This document shows, in pieces, positions 6,786 to 15,800 of a DNA stretch of 64,000 nt. Within the stretch, counting starts at the first letter, position 1, and each line of letters begins with the position of its first letter. The notes under the pieces were generated by a model. That model had not been told where the DNA came from and did no database searches. It saw only the letters and a list, made by a program, of their open reading frames with translations. Source of the stretch: Rhizobiales bacterium 62-47 (GTDB lineage: Bacteria > Pseudomonadota > Alphaproteobacteria > Rhizobiales > Xanthobacteraceae); the NCBI GenBank assembly GCA_001899255.1, contig MKVX01000018.1, positions 187,150-251,149 of the forward strand, given 5' to 3'. The position numbers and the translations under genes were made by a program.

Positions 6786-7832
6786 TTACTCAGCTTTTCG
6801 AGAAACAGGCAGATGGTCGTTGGCGGCGACGGCGACGGGCGCTGTGGCGACAGCAGCGGTTTGTGCGGCGCGCGGCGGCGTGACGAGAACCTGACCGCGA
6901 CCGACGACGACGCCGGAGAAGCTGCGCTTCGTTTGCAGGTTCATGACGCTGACGACATCGCCGTCGGTGCCGTTCTCCATCGCCTTGCCGCGAATGGTGA
7001 GGGTGATGCCGCCGGTCTGATAAACGATGGTGACCGCCTGATCGCGCTGCACCAGATCGGGTTTGGCGAGATCCGATGCGCGCAAGGCCTGGCCGGCGCG
7101 CAATTGCCGCCGGGCCTGCATACCGACGACTTGATCGCGACCGGCGGCTTCCCGGCCGAGTTCGGCGCGCGGGCGGCGTTCAATGCTTACGTCCGACGCC
7201 TTGACGATTTCGTTGCGGTCGATTCCGCGCGCCAGCACCACTGCCTCGACGGTATCGACGGCCGTGCCGGTGAAGCGTAGACGGGTCGGCGTCGAGCTGG
7301 CTTCGTTGGTGATCTCGAGCACGACGTCGAAGCGTCCGCTGCGCGGATCGAAGCGGGCGGCTGTAGCGTGTAAGGCGCCGTTGTTGCTGCTTTCGAGCTG
7401 CATCGTCTGCAGGCTGCGATCGAAAGTGAGCTGCAGATCGGCGGCGTCGCCGAGACCGTTGCGGCGCTCCAGCGCCTGCGCCACGTGCTGTTCGATGTCG
7501 GACGGCGTGACGGTACGGGCCTGCCGCGTGACAGAGATTTCGTTCATATTCTTGGTGTCGACACCGATCACCTGATGGGTTCGCAGCGTTGCGATGATTT
7601 GTGCGACCGGCAGCGTGCCGGTGGTGCCGAGGTCGGGGGCGCGGTAGATGGCGATTTGCGCGGCGCTGCCGGCGTTGTCGACGACATCGCCGATGCGCAC
7701 GATATCCGACGATACCGTTACGTTGGCGCGCAGCACCGGAGCCGAGGGCGCGGCGTCGCGAGCCTGCGCCAGCGCAACAGTCGGCGCAGCGGCGAGCAGG
7801 GCAGTGGCAATGAGCAGCGAGCGGAACATCAT
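6786..7832 (-). CDS. flgA: FlgA, P-ring assembly chaperone
   Basis: A 348-residue periplasmic protein with a signal peptide ending at ALAQA. The C-terminal SAF/ChapFlgA region is recognisable from VVLARGIDRNEIVKASDVSI through LRAGQALRASDL to VTIVYQTGGITLTIRGKAM, ending with VVSVMNLQTKRSFSGVV. FlgA chaperones FlgI during P-ring formation. The protein is longer than enteric FlgA (about 220 residues) because of an N-terminal extension, as is common in alphaproteobacteria. AGGACG lies about 7 bases before the ATG. It follows flgG by 13 bases. Confidence 0.92.
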   Translation of the reverse strand: MMFRSLLIATALLAAAPTVALAQARDAAPSAPVLRANVTVSSDIVRIGDVVDNAGSAAQIAIYRAPDLGTTGTLPVAQIIATLRTHQVIGVDTKNMNEISVTRQARTVTPSDIEQHVAQALERRNGLGDAADLQLTFDRSLQTMQLESSNNGALHATAARFDPRSGRFDVVLEITNEASSTPTRLRFTGTAVDTVEAVVLARGIDRNEIVKASDVSIERRPRAELGREAAGRDQVVGMQARRQLRAGQALRASDLAKPDLVQRDQAVTIVYQTGGITLTIRGKAMENGTDGDVVSVMNLQTKRSFSGVVVGRGQVLVTPPRAAQTAAVATAPVAVAANDHLPVSRKAE

Positions 7833-7845
7833 CGTCGTGCGTCCT

Positions 7846-8634
7846 TTAGCGGAACATATTCGACGTGGATTGCAGCATCTGGTCGGCGGCGCTGATGACC
7901 TTGGCGTTCATTTCGTACGCGCGCTGCGCTGCGATCAGATCGGAGATTTCCGACACCACTTCGACGTTGGCCTGTTCGAGGCTCGACTGCTGCATGTCGC
8001 CGAAGCCATCGACGTTGGCGGTGCCGTCCTGAGGCGGACCTGAGGCAGGCGTTTCGGTGAAGAGGTTGTCGCCGATCGGCTGCAGGCCGGTCTTGTTGAC
8101 GAAGCGGGTGAGGCCGATCTGGCCGATGGTGCTTGGCGTGGTCTGTCCCGGCAGTGTGACCGAGACCTGGCCTTGTGCGTTGATCACAATGCCGGACGAG
8201 TTCTGCGGAATGGTGATGGTCGGCTGCACCGGGTTGCCCTGCGCATTGACGATGCGGCCTTGCTGGTCGGTGGTGAATGAGCCGTCGCGCGTATAGGTGA
8301 AGGTGCCGTCCGGCATCTGAATCTTGAAGAAGCCTTCGCCGCGGATCGCGATGTCGAGATCGTTGCCGGTCGGCGACAGTGTGCCCTGGCTCATCAGGCG
8401 CGGCGTGCCGACAGTCTTGACGCCGCCGCCGATATCGATGCCGACCGGCAGGATGGTGCCCTGATCGGATGCCTGTGCGCCGACGCGACGGACGTGATCG
8501 TAGATCAGGTCCTGAAAGGCCGCACGTTGCTTCTTGTAGCCGGTGGTGCGCAGGTTGGCGATGTTGTTGGAGATCACCTGAACGTTGAGTTCCTGGGCCG
8601 CCATGCCGGTCGCTGCGGTATGAAGTGCGCGCAT
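7846..8634 (-). CDS. flgG: FlgG, distal rod protein
   Basis: FlgG builds the distal rod. The 262-residue protein starts MRALHTAATGMAAQELNVQV and continues ISNNIANLRTTGYKKQRAAF, the canonical rod/hook N-terminus. It ends with LEQANVEVVSEISDLIAAQR and YEMNAKVISAADQML. Length is typical. It follows flgF by 12 bases in the same operon. Confidence 0.96.
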   Translation of the reverse strand: MRALHTAATGMAAQELNVQVISNNIANLRTTGYKKQRAAFQDLIYDHVRRVGAQASDQGTILPVGIDIGGGVKTVGTPRLMSQGTLSPTGNDLDIAIRGEGFFKIQMPDGTFTYTRDGSFTTDQQGRIVNAQGNPVQPTITIPQNSSGIVINAQGQVSVTLPGQTTPSTIGQIGLTRFVNKTGLQPIGDNLFTETPASGPPQDGTANVDGFGDMQQSSLEQANVEVVSEISDLIAAQRAYEMNAKVISAADQMLQSTSNMFR

Positions 8635-8646
8635 CGGTCAGTCTCC

Positions 8647-9411
8647 TTATGCCGGGACGTCGGCGAGTTTTTCGATGGCGGATTTGCGCAGGTCGCTTTC
8701 CTGCTGCAGCATCGCCGCGATCTGCGTATAGGCGCGGGTAACTTCGATCATGCGGCTCATTTCGGTGACCGCATTGACGTTCGATTTCTCGATGAAGCCT
8801 TGCTTCACCCGCGCGTTGAGGTCGGCCTGCGGCGCCATGCCCTCGGCCGAATAGAGGTTGGAACCCTGCTTGGTGAGCTTTTGCGCCTGCGCGAAATTCA
8901 CCAGCCGCAGCTTGCCCCGGATCGAATCGACCGTGTTGTTGATGCCTTCGAGCACGGTGATCGTGCCGTCGGCGGAGATCGTGATGTCGTGGTCGGTCTG
9001 CTGGAAAACGATGGGACCGTTGGTGCCCATCACCTGATTGCCGGCGGCAGTGACCAGTTCGCCGCGCGAATTGATCTGCAGGCCGCCGTCGCGGGTATAG
9101 CGTTCGCCGCCCGCGGTCTGCACCACGAGGAAGGCGTCGCCGTCGATGGCGACGTCGAGCGGGTTCTTGGTCATCTCGGTCGGACCCAGCGCGAAGTCGT
9201 GATACGTCGCGCGGTCCTGCACATAGCTCAGGCGCCGGTCGCGTCCGATGAAATTGTCCTGCTGCGCAACCGGCATCAGGAATTCCTGGAACAGCGACTT
9301 GTCGGCCTTGAAGCCGTTGGTGTTGACGTTGGCCACGTTGTTGGCGACGACGTCCAACTGCCGTTCCAGCGTCACCTGTCGTGACAATCCGATGAGGAGT
9401 GCATTCTCCAT
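8647..9411 (-). CDS. flgF: FlgF, proximal rod protein
   Basis: FlgF is a rod protein related to FlgG. The 254-residue product begins MENALLIGLSRQVTLERQLD and has VVANNVANVNTNGFK; the C-terminus has KSNVNAVTEMSRMIEVTRAY. It is the first gene of the flgF-flgG-flgA-flgH operon, with a sigma-54-type promoter about 100 bases upstream, and is divergent from fliL. Confidence 0.95.
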   Translation of the reverse strand: MENALLIGLSRQVTLERQLDVVANNVANVNTNGFKADKSLFQEFLMPVAQQDNFIGRDRRLSYVQDRATYHDFALGPTEMTKNPLDVAIDGDAFLVVQTAGGERYTRDGGLQINSRGELVTAAGNQVMGTNGPIVFQQTDHDITISADGTITVLEGINNTVDSIRGKLRLVNFAQAQKLTKQGSNLYSAEGMAPQADLNARVKQGFIEKSNVNAVTEMSRMIEVTRAYTQIAAMLQQESDLRKSAIEKLADVPA

Positions 9412-9776
9412 CGGTCAATCTCCCCTGATTGGATCGTGATCCGCCCTCCCAAGGCCGATCCCGATCCCGCGAACCGCAAGCTCTCCCAAACCGCGGCTCG
9501 CCGGCTGATAAGCGAAGGCCGTGCCAACTAGGAAATTCGAATTAGTTCAAGGTGTTATGATTTTGCGAGGTGGTGGGGAGGGCGGCAATAACCGCTTGTT
9601 GACCATGTTGCCCCGGCAAAATTTTCCTAGCCGGCGATCGAAAGAAAGATTTCATTAACCATTGCAACCTAGCGTCGATCACGGCAGGGCGCTTGAGCGC
9701 CGGGGGCATTTGTATCGCGTTTAACAGCTTGCTCGGCAGCATCGAGCTCACCCCATAACGGGCGGGCGGGCAGACG
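9412..9776. promoter_or_regulatory. Divergent promoter region flgF / fliL
   Basis: 365 bases without a gene. It holds the minus-strand sigma-54-type promoter at 9511-9526 for flgF and a CtrA-like half-site TTAACCAT at 9655-9662 on the fliL side. A full TTAA-N7-TTAA is not present. I see no other structure. Confidence 0.5.
9511..9526 (-). promoter_or_regulatory. Sigma-54-type promoter before flgF
   Basis: The minus strand reads TGGCACGGCCTTCGCT: the -24 element TGGCACG is perfect, the -12 element TCGCT has one change from TTGCW, and the GG-GC spacing of 10 is exact. A start would leave about 90 bases of leader. Confidence 0.6.
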
Positions 9777-10280
9777 GTGGCAGACAACGAACAGACCGAC
9801 GAGGGCAGCGCGCCGGCAGGAGAAGCTGCGGCAGCAGCCCCCAAGAGCAAGCGGAAGCTCATCATCATTGCGGCAGCGTTGCTGGTGCTGATCGGAGCTG
9901 GCGCGGGCGGCTGGTTCTTCTTCTTCAACCATCACGGCGAAGCGGCCCATGCCGAAGCGCCGCCGCCGAAGCCTCCGGTTTTCGTCGACGTGCCCGATAT
10001 TCTGGTGAATCTGGCCAGCGTGCCCGGCGAGCGCGTGCAGTATCTGAAGATCAAGGTCGTCCTAGAAGTGAAGGACGAGCCGCTGGTCGAGAAGATCAAG
10101 CCGACGATGCCGCGGGTGATGGATATCTTCCAGACCTATCTGCGTGAACTGCGCGCCGTCGACCTCGGCGGCTCTGCGGGTCTGTTTCGTTTGAAGGAAG
10201 AACTGACCAAGCGCGTCAACGCAGCGATTTCGCCCAGTCAGGTCAATGCCGTGTTGTTCAAGGAAGTCGTCGTGCAATGA
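9777..10280 (+). CDS. fliL: FliL, basal-body-associated protein
   Basis: A 167-residue, single-pass inner-membrane protein. A cytoplasmic stretch of about 27 residues precedes the membrane segment LIIIAAALLVLIGAGAGGWF, then an acidic/Pro linker and the periplasmic domain VDVPDILVNLASVPGERVQY to IVVQ-type end. FliL surrounds the stator and stabilises its activity. The start is a GTG. It lies 17 bases before fliM in the same operon. Confidence 0.93.
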   Translation: MADNEQTDEGSAPAGEAAAAAPKSKRKLIIIAAALLVLIGAGAGGWFFFFNHHGEAAHAEAPPPKPPVFVDVPDILVNLASVPGERVQYLKIKVVLEVKDEPLVEKIKPTMPRVMDIFQTYLRELRAVDLGGSAGLFRLKEELTKRVNAAISPSQVNAVLFKEVVVQ

Positions 10281-10297
10281 CGGGGCGGATGTGAACC

Positions 10298-11500
10298 ATG
10301 GCTGGTAACGATCAGGTCGATCAGGACGCCATCGCGGCGCAATGGGAAGCCTCGCTGGATTCGGAAGATCCGGCCGAGGCCGCCAAGGAGGCTGCCGCCA
10401 ACGAGATCTCCGGCACCATGGCCGAGCAATGGGCGGCGATGGTCGAGGATGGCGGTCGCGACTACGGCAGCGGCAAGACCAGCGGCGAGCGGGTGCTGTC
10501 GCAGGAGGAGATCGACAATCTGCTCGGTTTCAGTGTCGGTGAGGTCAATCTCGACGACAACTCCGGCATTCGCGCCATCATCGATTCGGCGATGGTTTCC
10601 TACGAGCGTCTGCCGATGCTCGAGATCATCTTCGACCGGCTGGTGCGGCTGATGACCACGAGCCTGCGCAATTTCACGTCCGATAACGTCGAAGTCTCGC
10701 TCGATCGCATCACTTCGGTTCGGTTCGGCGATTACATGAATTCGATTCCGCTGCCCGCGGTGCTTTCGGTGTTCAAGGCCGAGGAGTGGGAGAACTTCGG
10801 TCTCGCCACGGTCGATTCCAGTTTGATCTATTCAATGATCGACGTGCTGCTCGGCGGCCGTCGCGGCCCGACCTCGCTGCGCATCGAAGGGCGGCCTTAC
10901 ACGACGATTGAAACCAATCTGGTCAAGCGCCTCATCGAGGTCGTGCTGGCCGATGCCGAACAGGCGTTCCGGCCGCTGTCGCCGGTGACTTTCACCATCG
11001 ATCGGCTGGAAACCAACCCGCGGTTTGCCGCTATCAGCCGTCCTGCCAACGCTGCCATTCTGGTGCGGCTGCGGGTAGACATGGAAGATCGCGGCGGCAA
11101 CATTGAGCTGCTGCTGCCCTACGCGACCATCGAACCGATCCGCAACGTGCTGTTGCAGATGTTCATGGGCGAAAAGTTCGGCCGCGATCCGATCTGGGAA
11201 GGGCATCTCGCCACCGAGATCGCGCAGGCGCAGATCGCCGTCGATGCGGTGCTCTATGAGGCCGACATCCCGCTCAAGCAACTGATGCAGCTCAAGGTCG
11301 GCGACACGCTGCCGCTCGAGATCCGATCCGACGCGCTGGTTGCAGTCCGTTGCGGCAACGTTACGCTGACTGAGGGCCGCATGGGGCGAGTCGGCGACCG
11401 CGTTGCTATTCGCGTCACCAAACAATTGCGTAAACCTAACACCACCTTCGCGATGTTCGAGAAGGCCGATGAACAAACCAAGATGATGGAGGCACAGTGA
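10298..11500 (+). CDS. fliM: FliM, flagellar motor switch protein
   Basis: FliM is the C-ring protein that binds phospho-CheY. The EIDNLLGFSVGE motif, which is N-terminal in enteric FliM, lies here at about residues 70-81 after an acidic, Ala-rich extension of about 65 residues. The middle domain (YERLPMLEIIFDRLVRLMTT, SVFKAEEWENFGL, LLGGRRGP) and the C-terminal SpoA domain (LKVGDTLPLEIRSDALVAVR) are intact. The 400-residue length fits alphaproteobacterial FliM. Its stop overlaps the next start by 4 bases (GTGA). Confidence 0.96.
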   Translation: MAGNDQVDQDAIAAQWEASLDSEDPAEAAKEAAANEISGTMAEQWAAMVEDGGRDYGSGKTSGERVLSQEEIDNLLGFSVGEVNLDDNSGIRAIIDSAMVSYERLPMLEIIFDRLVRLMTTSLRNFTSDNVEVSLDRITSVRFGDYMNSIPLPAVLSVFKAEEWENFGLATVDSSLIYSMIDVLLGGRRGPTSLRIEGRPYTTIETNLVKRLIEVVLADAEQAFRPLSPVTFTIDRLETNPRFAAISRPANAAILVRLRVDMEDRGGNIELLLPYATIEPIRNVLLQMFMGEKFGRDPIWEGHLATEIAQAQIAVDAVLYEADIPLKQLMQLKVGDTLPLEIRSDALVAVRCGNVTLTEGRMGRVGDRVAIRVTKQLRKPNTTFAMFEKADEQTKMMEAQ

Positions 11501-11946
11501 ATCACGTATTCGGACTTGTGATCGAGGGCCTCGTGGCAGTGCTTCTCGTCGTCACCATCGGTTACTGCATGCTGCTCAACAAGCGCTTGCAGCGGCTGAA
11601 AGCCGACGAGCAATCGCTGAAGGCGACCATCGCCGAGCTGATTACCGCAACCGAAATTGCCGAGCGCGCCATCGGCGGTCTCAAGCACGCCGTGCGCGAC
11701 GTCAATGAGAATCTCGGCGACCAGCTCACCACCGCTTCGGAAATGTCGCGGGTGCTGACGCGCCAGCTCGCCGAAGGCGATGACGTCATTCGCCGGCTGT
11801 CGAAGATCGCAGTTGCGGCGCGTCCGGCTTCGGCTGCGGCGGCGTCGGTGGCACCGGAGCAACCGAAGATCTCCGCAGCCAAGGCGACCGTCGCGGCGGC
11901 GCAGGCATTCGCCGAGCGGCGAAGGGCGAACGGCATCGCTGCATGA
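11497..11946 (+). CDS. DUF6468-type flagellar-associated membrane protein
   Basis: A 149-residue protein with one N-terminal membrane helix (about residues 5-28, VIEGLVAVLLVVTIGYCMLL) and a long cytoplasmic helical part (LQRLKADEQSLKATIAELIT, then IAERAIGGLKHAV). I recall this as the DUF6468 family found between fliM and the next gene in alphaproteobacteria; function unknown. It overlaps fliM and the next gene by 4 bases on each side, so translation of all three is coupled. A motor or switch role is inferred from context only. Confidence 0.7.
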   Translation: MNHVFGLVIEGLVAVLLVVTIGYCMLLNKRLQRLKADEQSLKATIAELITATEIAERAIGGLKHAVRDVNENLGDQLTTASEMSRVLTRQLAEGDDVIRRLSKIAVAARPASAAAASVAPEQPKISAAKATVAAAQAFAERRRANGIAA

Positions 11947-12737
11947 AGAAGTCGCGTCCCATACGCGTGCTGCCGGTCGTCGTGGTGGCGGTATTCGGTC
12001 TCGCTGTACTGAAGCTGGCCGGCATCGTCATCGACGGTGGTTATGTGTTCGACTATCAGCCGAACACCACGAAGAAATCCTGGGCGCAGGATACCTTCAA
12101 CTTCCCGTCCAACAACCGCACGCAGCCTGCCGACGACATCACCGGCTCAGTCGAGGCTAAGCCGAAAAGCGACCACGGCAAGCCCGAGAGTGCGGCCAAG
12201 CCAGCGGCGCAGGCGCCGGAAACCGTTTCTCCTTCAGGCACCGTGATCGTGCCGGACCCGACCAAGCCGGTCTCGGCGTCGGAGCGGGCCATTCTTGAGC
12301 GCCTGCAGGCCCGGCGGCAGGAGCTCGACGCGCGGGCGCGCGAGATCGACATCCGCGAAAACCTGCTCAAGTCGGCCGAACAGCGCATCGAGAGCAAGGT
12401 CAAGGAGCTGAAAGAGGTCGAGGCTCGCATCGTCGTCAAGACGCAGGAAAGGAACGAGGCGGAAGTCGTGCGCTTCAAGGGCCTCGTGACGACCTATGAG
12501 GCGATGAAACCGAAAGACGCGGCCAAGGTCTTCGACCGGCTCGAGATGCCGGTGCTCTACGAAATCGCCTCGCAGATCGCACCGCGCAAGATGTCCGACA
12601 TTCTCGGTTTGATGACGCCCGAAGCGGCCGAGCGGCTGACCGTGGAAATGGCGCGGCGCTCCGGCACCGAAAAGACGGCTTCTGCTGCCGACCTGCCGAA
12701 AATCGAAGGCAAACCCACCCAGGCGAACAGCAATTAA
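11943..12737 (+). CDS. MotE-like flagellar protein with MgtE N-type domain
   Basis: A 264-residue protein: one membrane helix (about 9-27), a Pro/Lys/Ala-rich linker, a coiled coil (about 115-165, ASERAILERLQARRQELDAR and onward) and a C-terminal MgtE-N-like helical domain (YEAMKPKDAAKVFDRLEMPV, IASQIAPRKMSDILGLM). MotE in Sinorhizobium, a periplasmic chaperone of MotC, has this layout. The gene overlaps its upstream neighbour by 4 bases. Whether it acts on a stator or on export is not shown by the sequence. Confidence 0.7.
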   Translation: MKKSRPIRVLPVVVVAVFGLAVLKLAGIVIDGGYVFDYQPNTTKKSWAQDTFNFPSNNRTQPADDITGSVEAKPKSDHGKPESAAKPAAQAPETVSPSGTVIVPDPTKPVSASERAILERLQARRQELDARAREIDIRENLLKSAEQRIESKVKELKEVEARIVVKTQERNEAEVVRFKGLVTTYEAMKPKDAAKVFDRLEMPVLYEIASQIAPRKMSDILGLMTPEAAERLTVEMARRSGTEKTASAADLPKIEGKPTQANSN

Positions 12738-12838
12738 CGCGGATAATTAACAACTCCTTATCTTGCGGAATCTAGATTCGGAATTGCCGGACATCACCGA
12801 TAACCGGCTTCATCTGAACCGAGAGACACCTTAAGAAC

Positions 12839-15800
12839 ATGGCGCTCACGGCTGCCGCTGCATGTTGGTCGCAATCGCGCATAAGGGCGCGGGCTGCGGC
12901 GTGCCGCGTGCTGGGGCTGTTGTTGCTGGGTCTGTTGCTGTGGCCCGCAGCCGGTCGCGCGCAGGCGGTGGGCGGCGAAGCGAGCCTGACGGCTGCCAAT
13001 GGCTACGCGCGGCTGGTGGTGAAGCTCGCCGAAGACGTCGATTCCGAAGTCGCGCTGGCCGGTTCGATCCTCGTCATTCGCTTCAAGCGCCCGGTCGATG
13101 TATCTGTCGAACAGCTATCCGACGTGCTGCCTGACTATGTCGGTTCGGCGCGGCGCGATCCCGACGGTTCGGCGATTCGTCTGGCGCTGTCGCGCAAGGT
13201 GACGGTAAATTCGATGGTTGCCGGCGAACGGCTGTTCGTCGATCTGCTGCCCGATACCTGGAAGGGTTCGCCGCCCGGCCTGCCGCAGGACGTTGTACGC
13301 GAATTGTCCGAGCGGGCACGCGAAGCCGAGCGCGCCTTGCGCCAGCAGCGTGTGGCTGCCGAAGCCAAGAAGCGCCCGCCGGTTCGCGTTCGCGCCTCGG
13401 TGCAGCCGACCTTCGTCCGTTATGTCTTCGAGTTGCAGGACGGTGCCGGCGTGTCGTCATCGCTCAACGAGCGCAAATTCTCATTGATGTTCGACGCGCC
13501 GCTGACATTCGATCTCGCTGACGCCAAGCTGATCGCGCCGACCAGTGTCGGCGGCATCAACCAGAAGATCGAAGGCAACACGTCCAAGGTCGAAATCGGG
13601 TTGATCGGCGACGTCGACGTGCATTCGTTCCGCGAAGATAAGAACTATGTGGTCGATATCGGTTTCCGGCCGGCGGAACGCCCGCAGGTCCTGCCGGTCG
13701 TTACCCCAAAGCCACCGCCGCAGCCGGCGGTCACTGCGCCTGCGCAACAGCATGGCGAGGCGGATACCGCGCCGAAGAAGTCCGGAGAGACTCCGTCGCC
13801 GGCGAGTGTCGCGGAAAGCAAGGTCCCGAGCGTTGCCCCCGCCAAGCCGGTGCCGCCGCAATCTGCAGCGTCGGCGATTGCGGGTGCCTCGGCAGCCGCA
13901 TCGTCCGTGCCGCCGGTGCAACCGCTCGATCTCGCCGCCAGGCCAGCCGCGGCGCTTGGGGCCAGCGACACTGCCGCCAAACCCAATGACAATGCCGGTG
14001 CGCCGGTCAGCGTCGCGCGCAGCAGCGATGGCGTGCGGCTGAATTTCACTTTCGCGATGCCGACACCTGTGGCGCTGTTCCGGCGCGCCGACTCGCTGTG
14101 GCTGGTGCTCGATTCGACGCAGCCGGTCGACCTCGAGCCGATTCGCCGCAATGCTGGTGCGGTAATCGGCGATGTCAGTGTGATGCCGCTGGCGAAAGGG
14201 CAGGCGATCCGTATGCGGCTGACGCAGCCGCAATTGGTCTCGCTGGCGGCGGGCCTGGTCAGTCAAGAGGGGGCGACCGCAAACGACACCGGCACACACT
14301 GGACGCTGACGTTTGCCGAGACGCTCAAGCAAACCTCGCAGCCGCTGGTCGCGCGGCGGAACGTCAATGACGCCAAGCGCGCCAATATCACCATTCCGAT
14401 CGCGCGTCCGGGAAGCTTGCACCGCATGACCGATCCCGACGCCGGCGACACGCTGCTGGTGGTGACGGCGTTGCCGCCGGCGCAAGGGTTCATCAAGCGC
14501 CAAAGCTTCGTCGAACTGTCGGTGCTTGAATCGGTGCAGGGCGTGGTGGTCCGGCCCAATTCCGACGACGTGATCGCCGACGTCGCGGCGGATACGGTGA
14601 CGTTGACGCGGCCTGGCGGGCTGACGTTGTCGGCGGCGAACATTCGCCCCGAGCGCGCGACCGCGTCGGTCGGTCCGATCTTCGACGACGGCGAGTGGCG
14701 GCAAAACAAGGCGGCCAAATTCACCGAGCGTCGCGACCAACTGATCGATGCGATGGCGGCGTCCCCGGCGGCCGAGCAGACAACGGCGCGCCTGGCCTTG
14801 GCGCGCTTCTACATGGCGTGGGCGATGTATCCGGAGGCCAAGGCGGTGCTTGACTTCGCGATGGCCGAGACCAAGCCCGGCAATGAAGATGCCATGACCT
14901 TGATCGTGCATGCCGTCGCTTCCAGTCTGATGGGGCGGCCGGAATTGAGCCTCAAGGATCTCGCCAACTCCGCGATCGGCCCGAACTACCATTCGCAATT
15001 ATGGAAGGGGCTGGCCTATGCCCGCCAGCAGAAATGGCCGGCCGCACGCGAAGCGTTCAAGAACGCCGAGTTCGCGGTCACAACCTTGCCGCTCGAATTG
15101 CAGCGCCCTGTGATCATGGATGCGATGCGCGCCGCATTGGAAGTGCGCGACTATGCCGGCGCGGCCTCGCGCAGCGACGATCTCGATTCCGTCGGCGTAA
15201 CCGCGGATCTGAAGCCAAGCGTCGCCGTATTGCGCGGCCGGCTTGCCGAGGGGCTCGGCCACGACAAGGATGCGCTTCGCTTGTATCGCGGGGCTGCGGC
15301 CTCAGAAGACCGGCAGGCTGCCGCGGAAGGCAAGTTGCTCGAGATCGCGCTGCGACAGCGGCGCAACGAGATCGCGCCGGACGAAGCGTTGCGTGAGCTC
15401 GAAATGCTCTCGATGCTTTGGCGCGGCGACGGCATCGAGGTGCGGACGCTTCGCATGCTGACGCAGCTTTACGGCAATGCCGACCGCTATGCCGATGCAC
15501 TGGCGGCGGCGAAGGTGGCGACTCAGTTGCAGCCCAATTCCGAATCCTCGCGTCAGGCGCAGGACGAGGCGTCCGCCTTGTTCGTGCAACTCTTCCTTGG
15601 CCCCAAGGGCGACGAGATTCCGCCGATCGATGCGCTTGCGGTGTTCTACGATTACCGCGAATTGACGCCGATCGGGCGGCGCGGCGACGAGCTGATCCGG
15701 CGGCTGGCGGATCGTCTGATTGCAGTCGATTTGCTGGATCAGGCCGGCCAACTGTTGCAATACCAGATCGATCATCGGCTTGAAGGTGCGGCGCGCGCGC

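Noticed and set aside
7829-9418. 529-codon open frame on the minus strand
   Set aside because: It overlaps flgF and flgG in another frame on the same strand; its Arg/Gly/His-rich translation is typical of a shadow frame in high-GC DNA.
12737-12757. Two TTAA motifs before the TPR gene as CtrA box
   Set aside because: The spacing is 9 bases, not 7.
13481-14998. 505-codon frame opposite the TPR-type gene
   Set aside because: Arg/His/Gly-rich antisense translation without ribosome-binding site or family signature.
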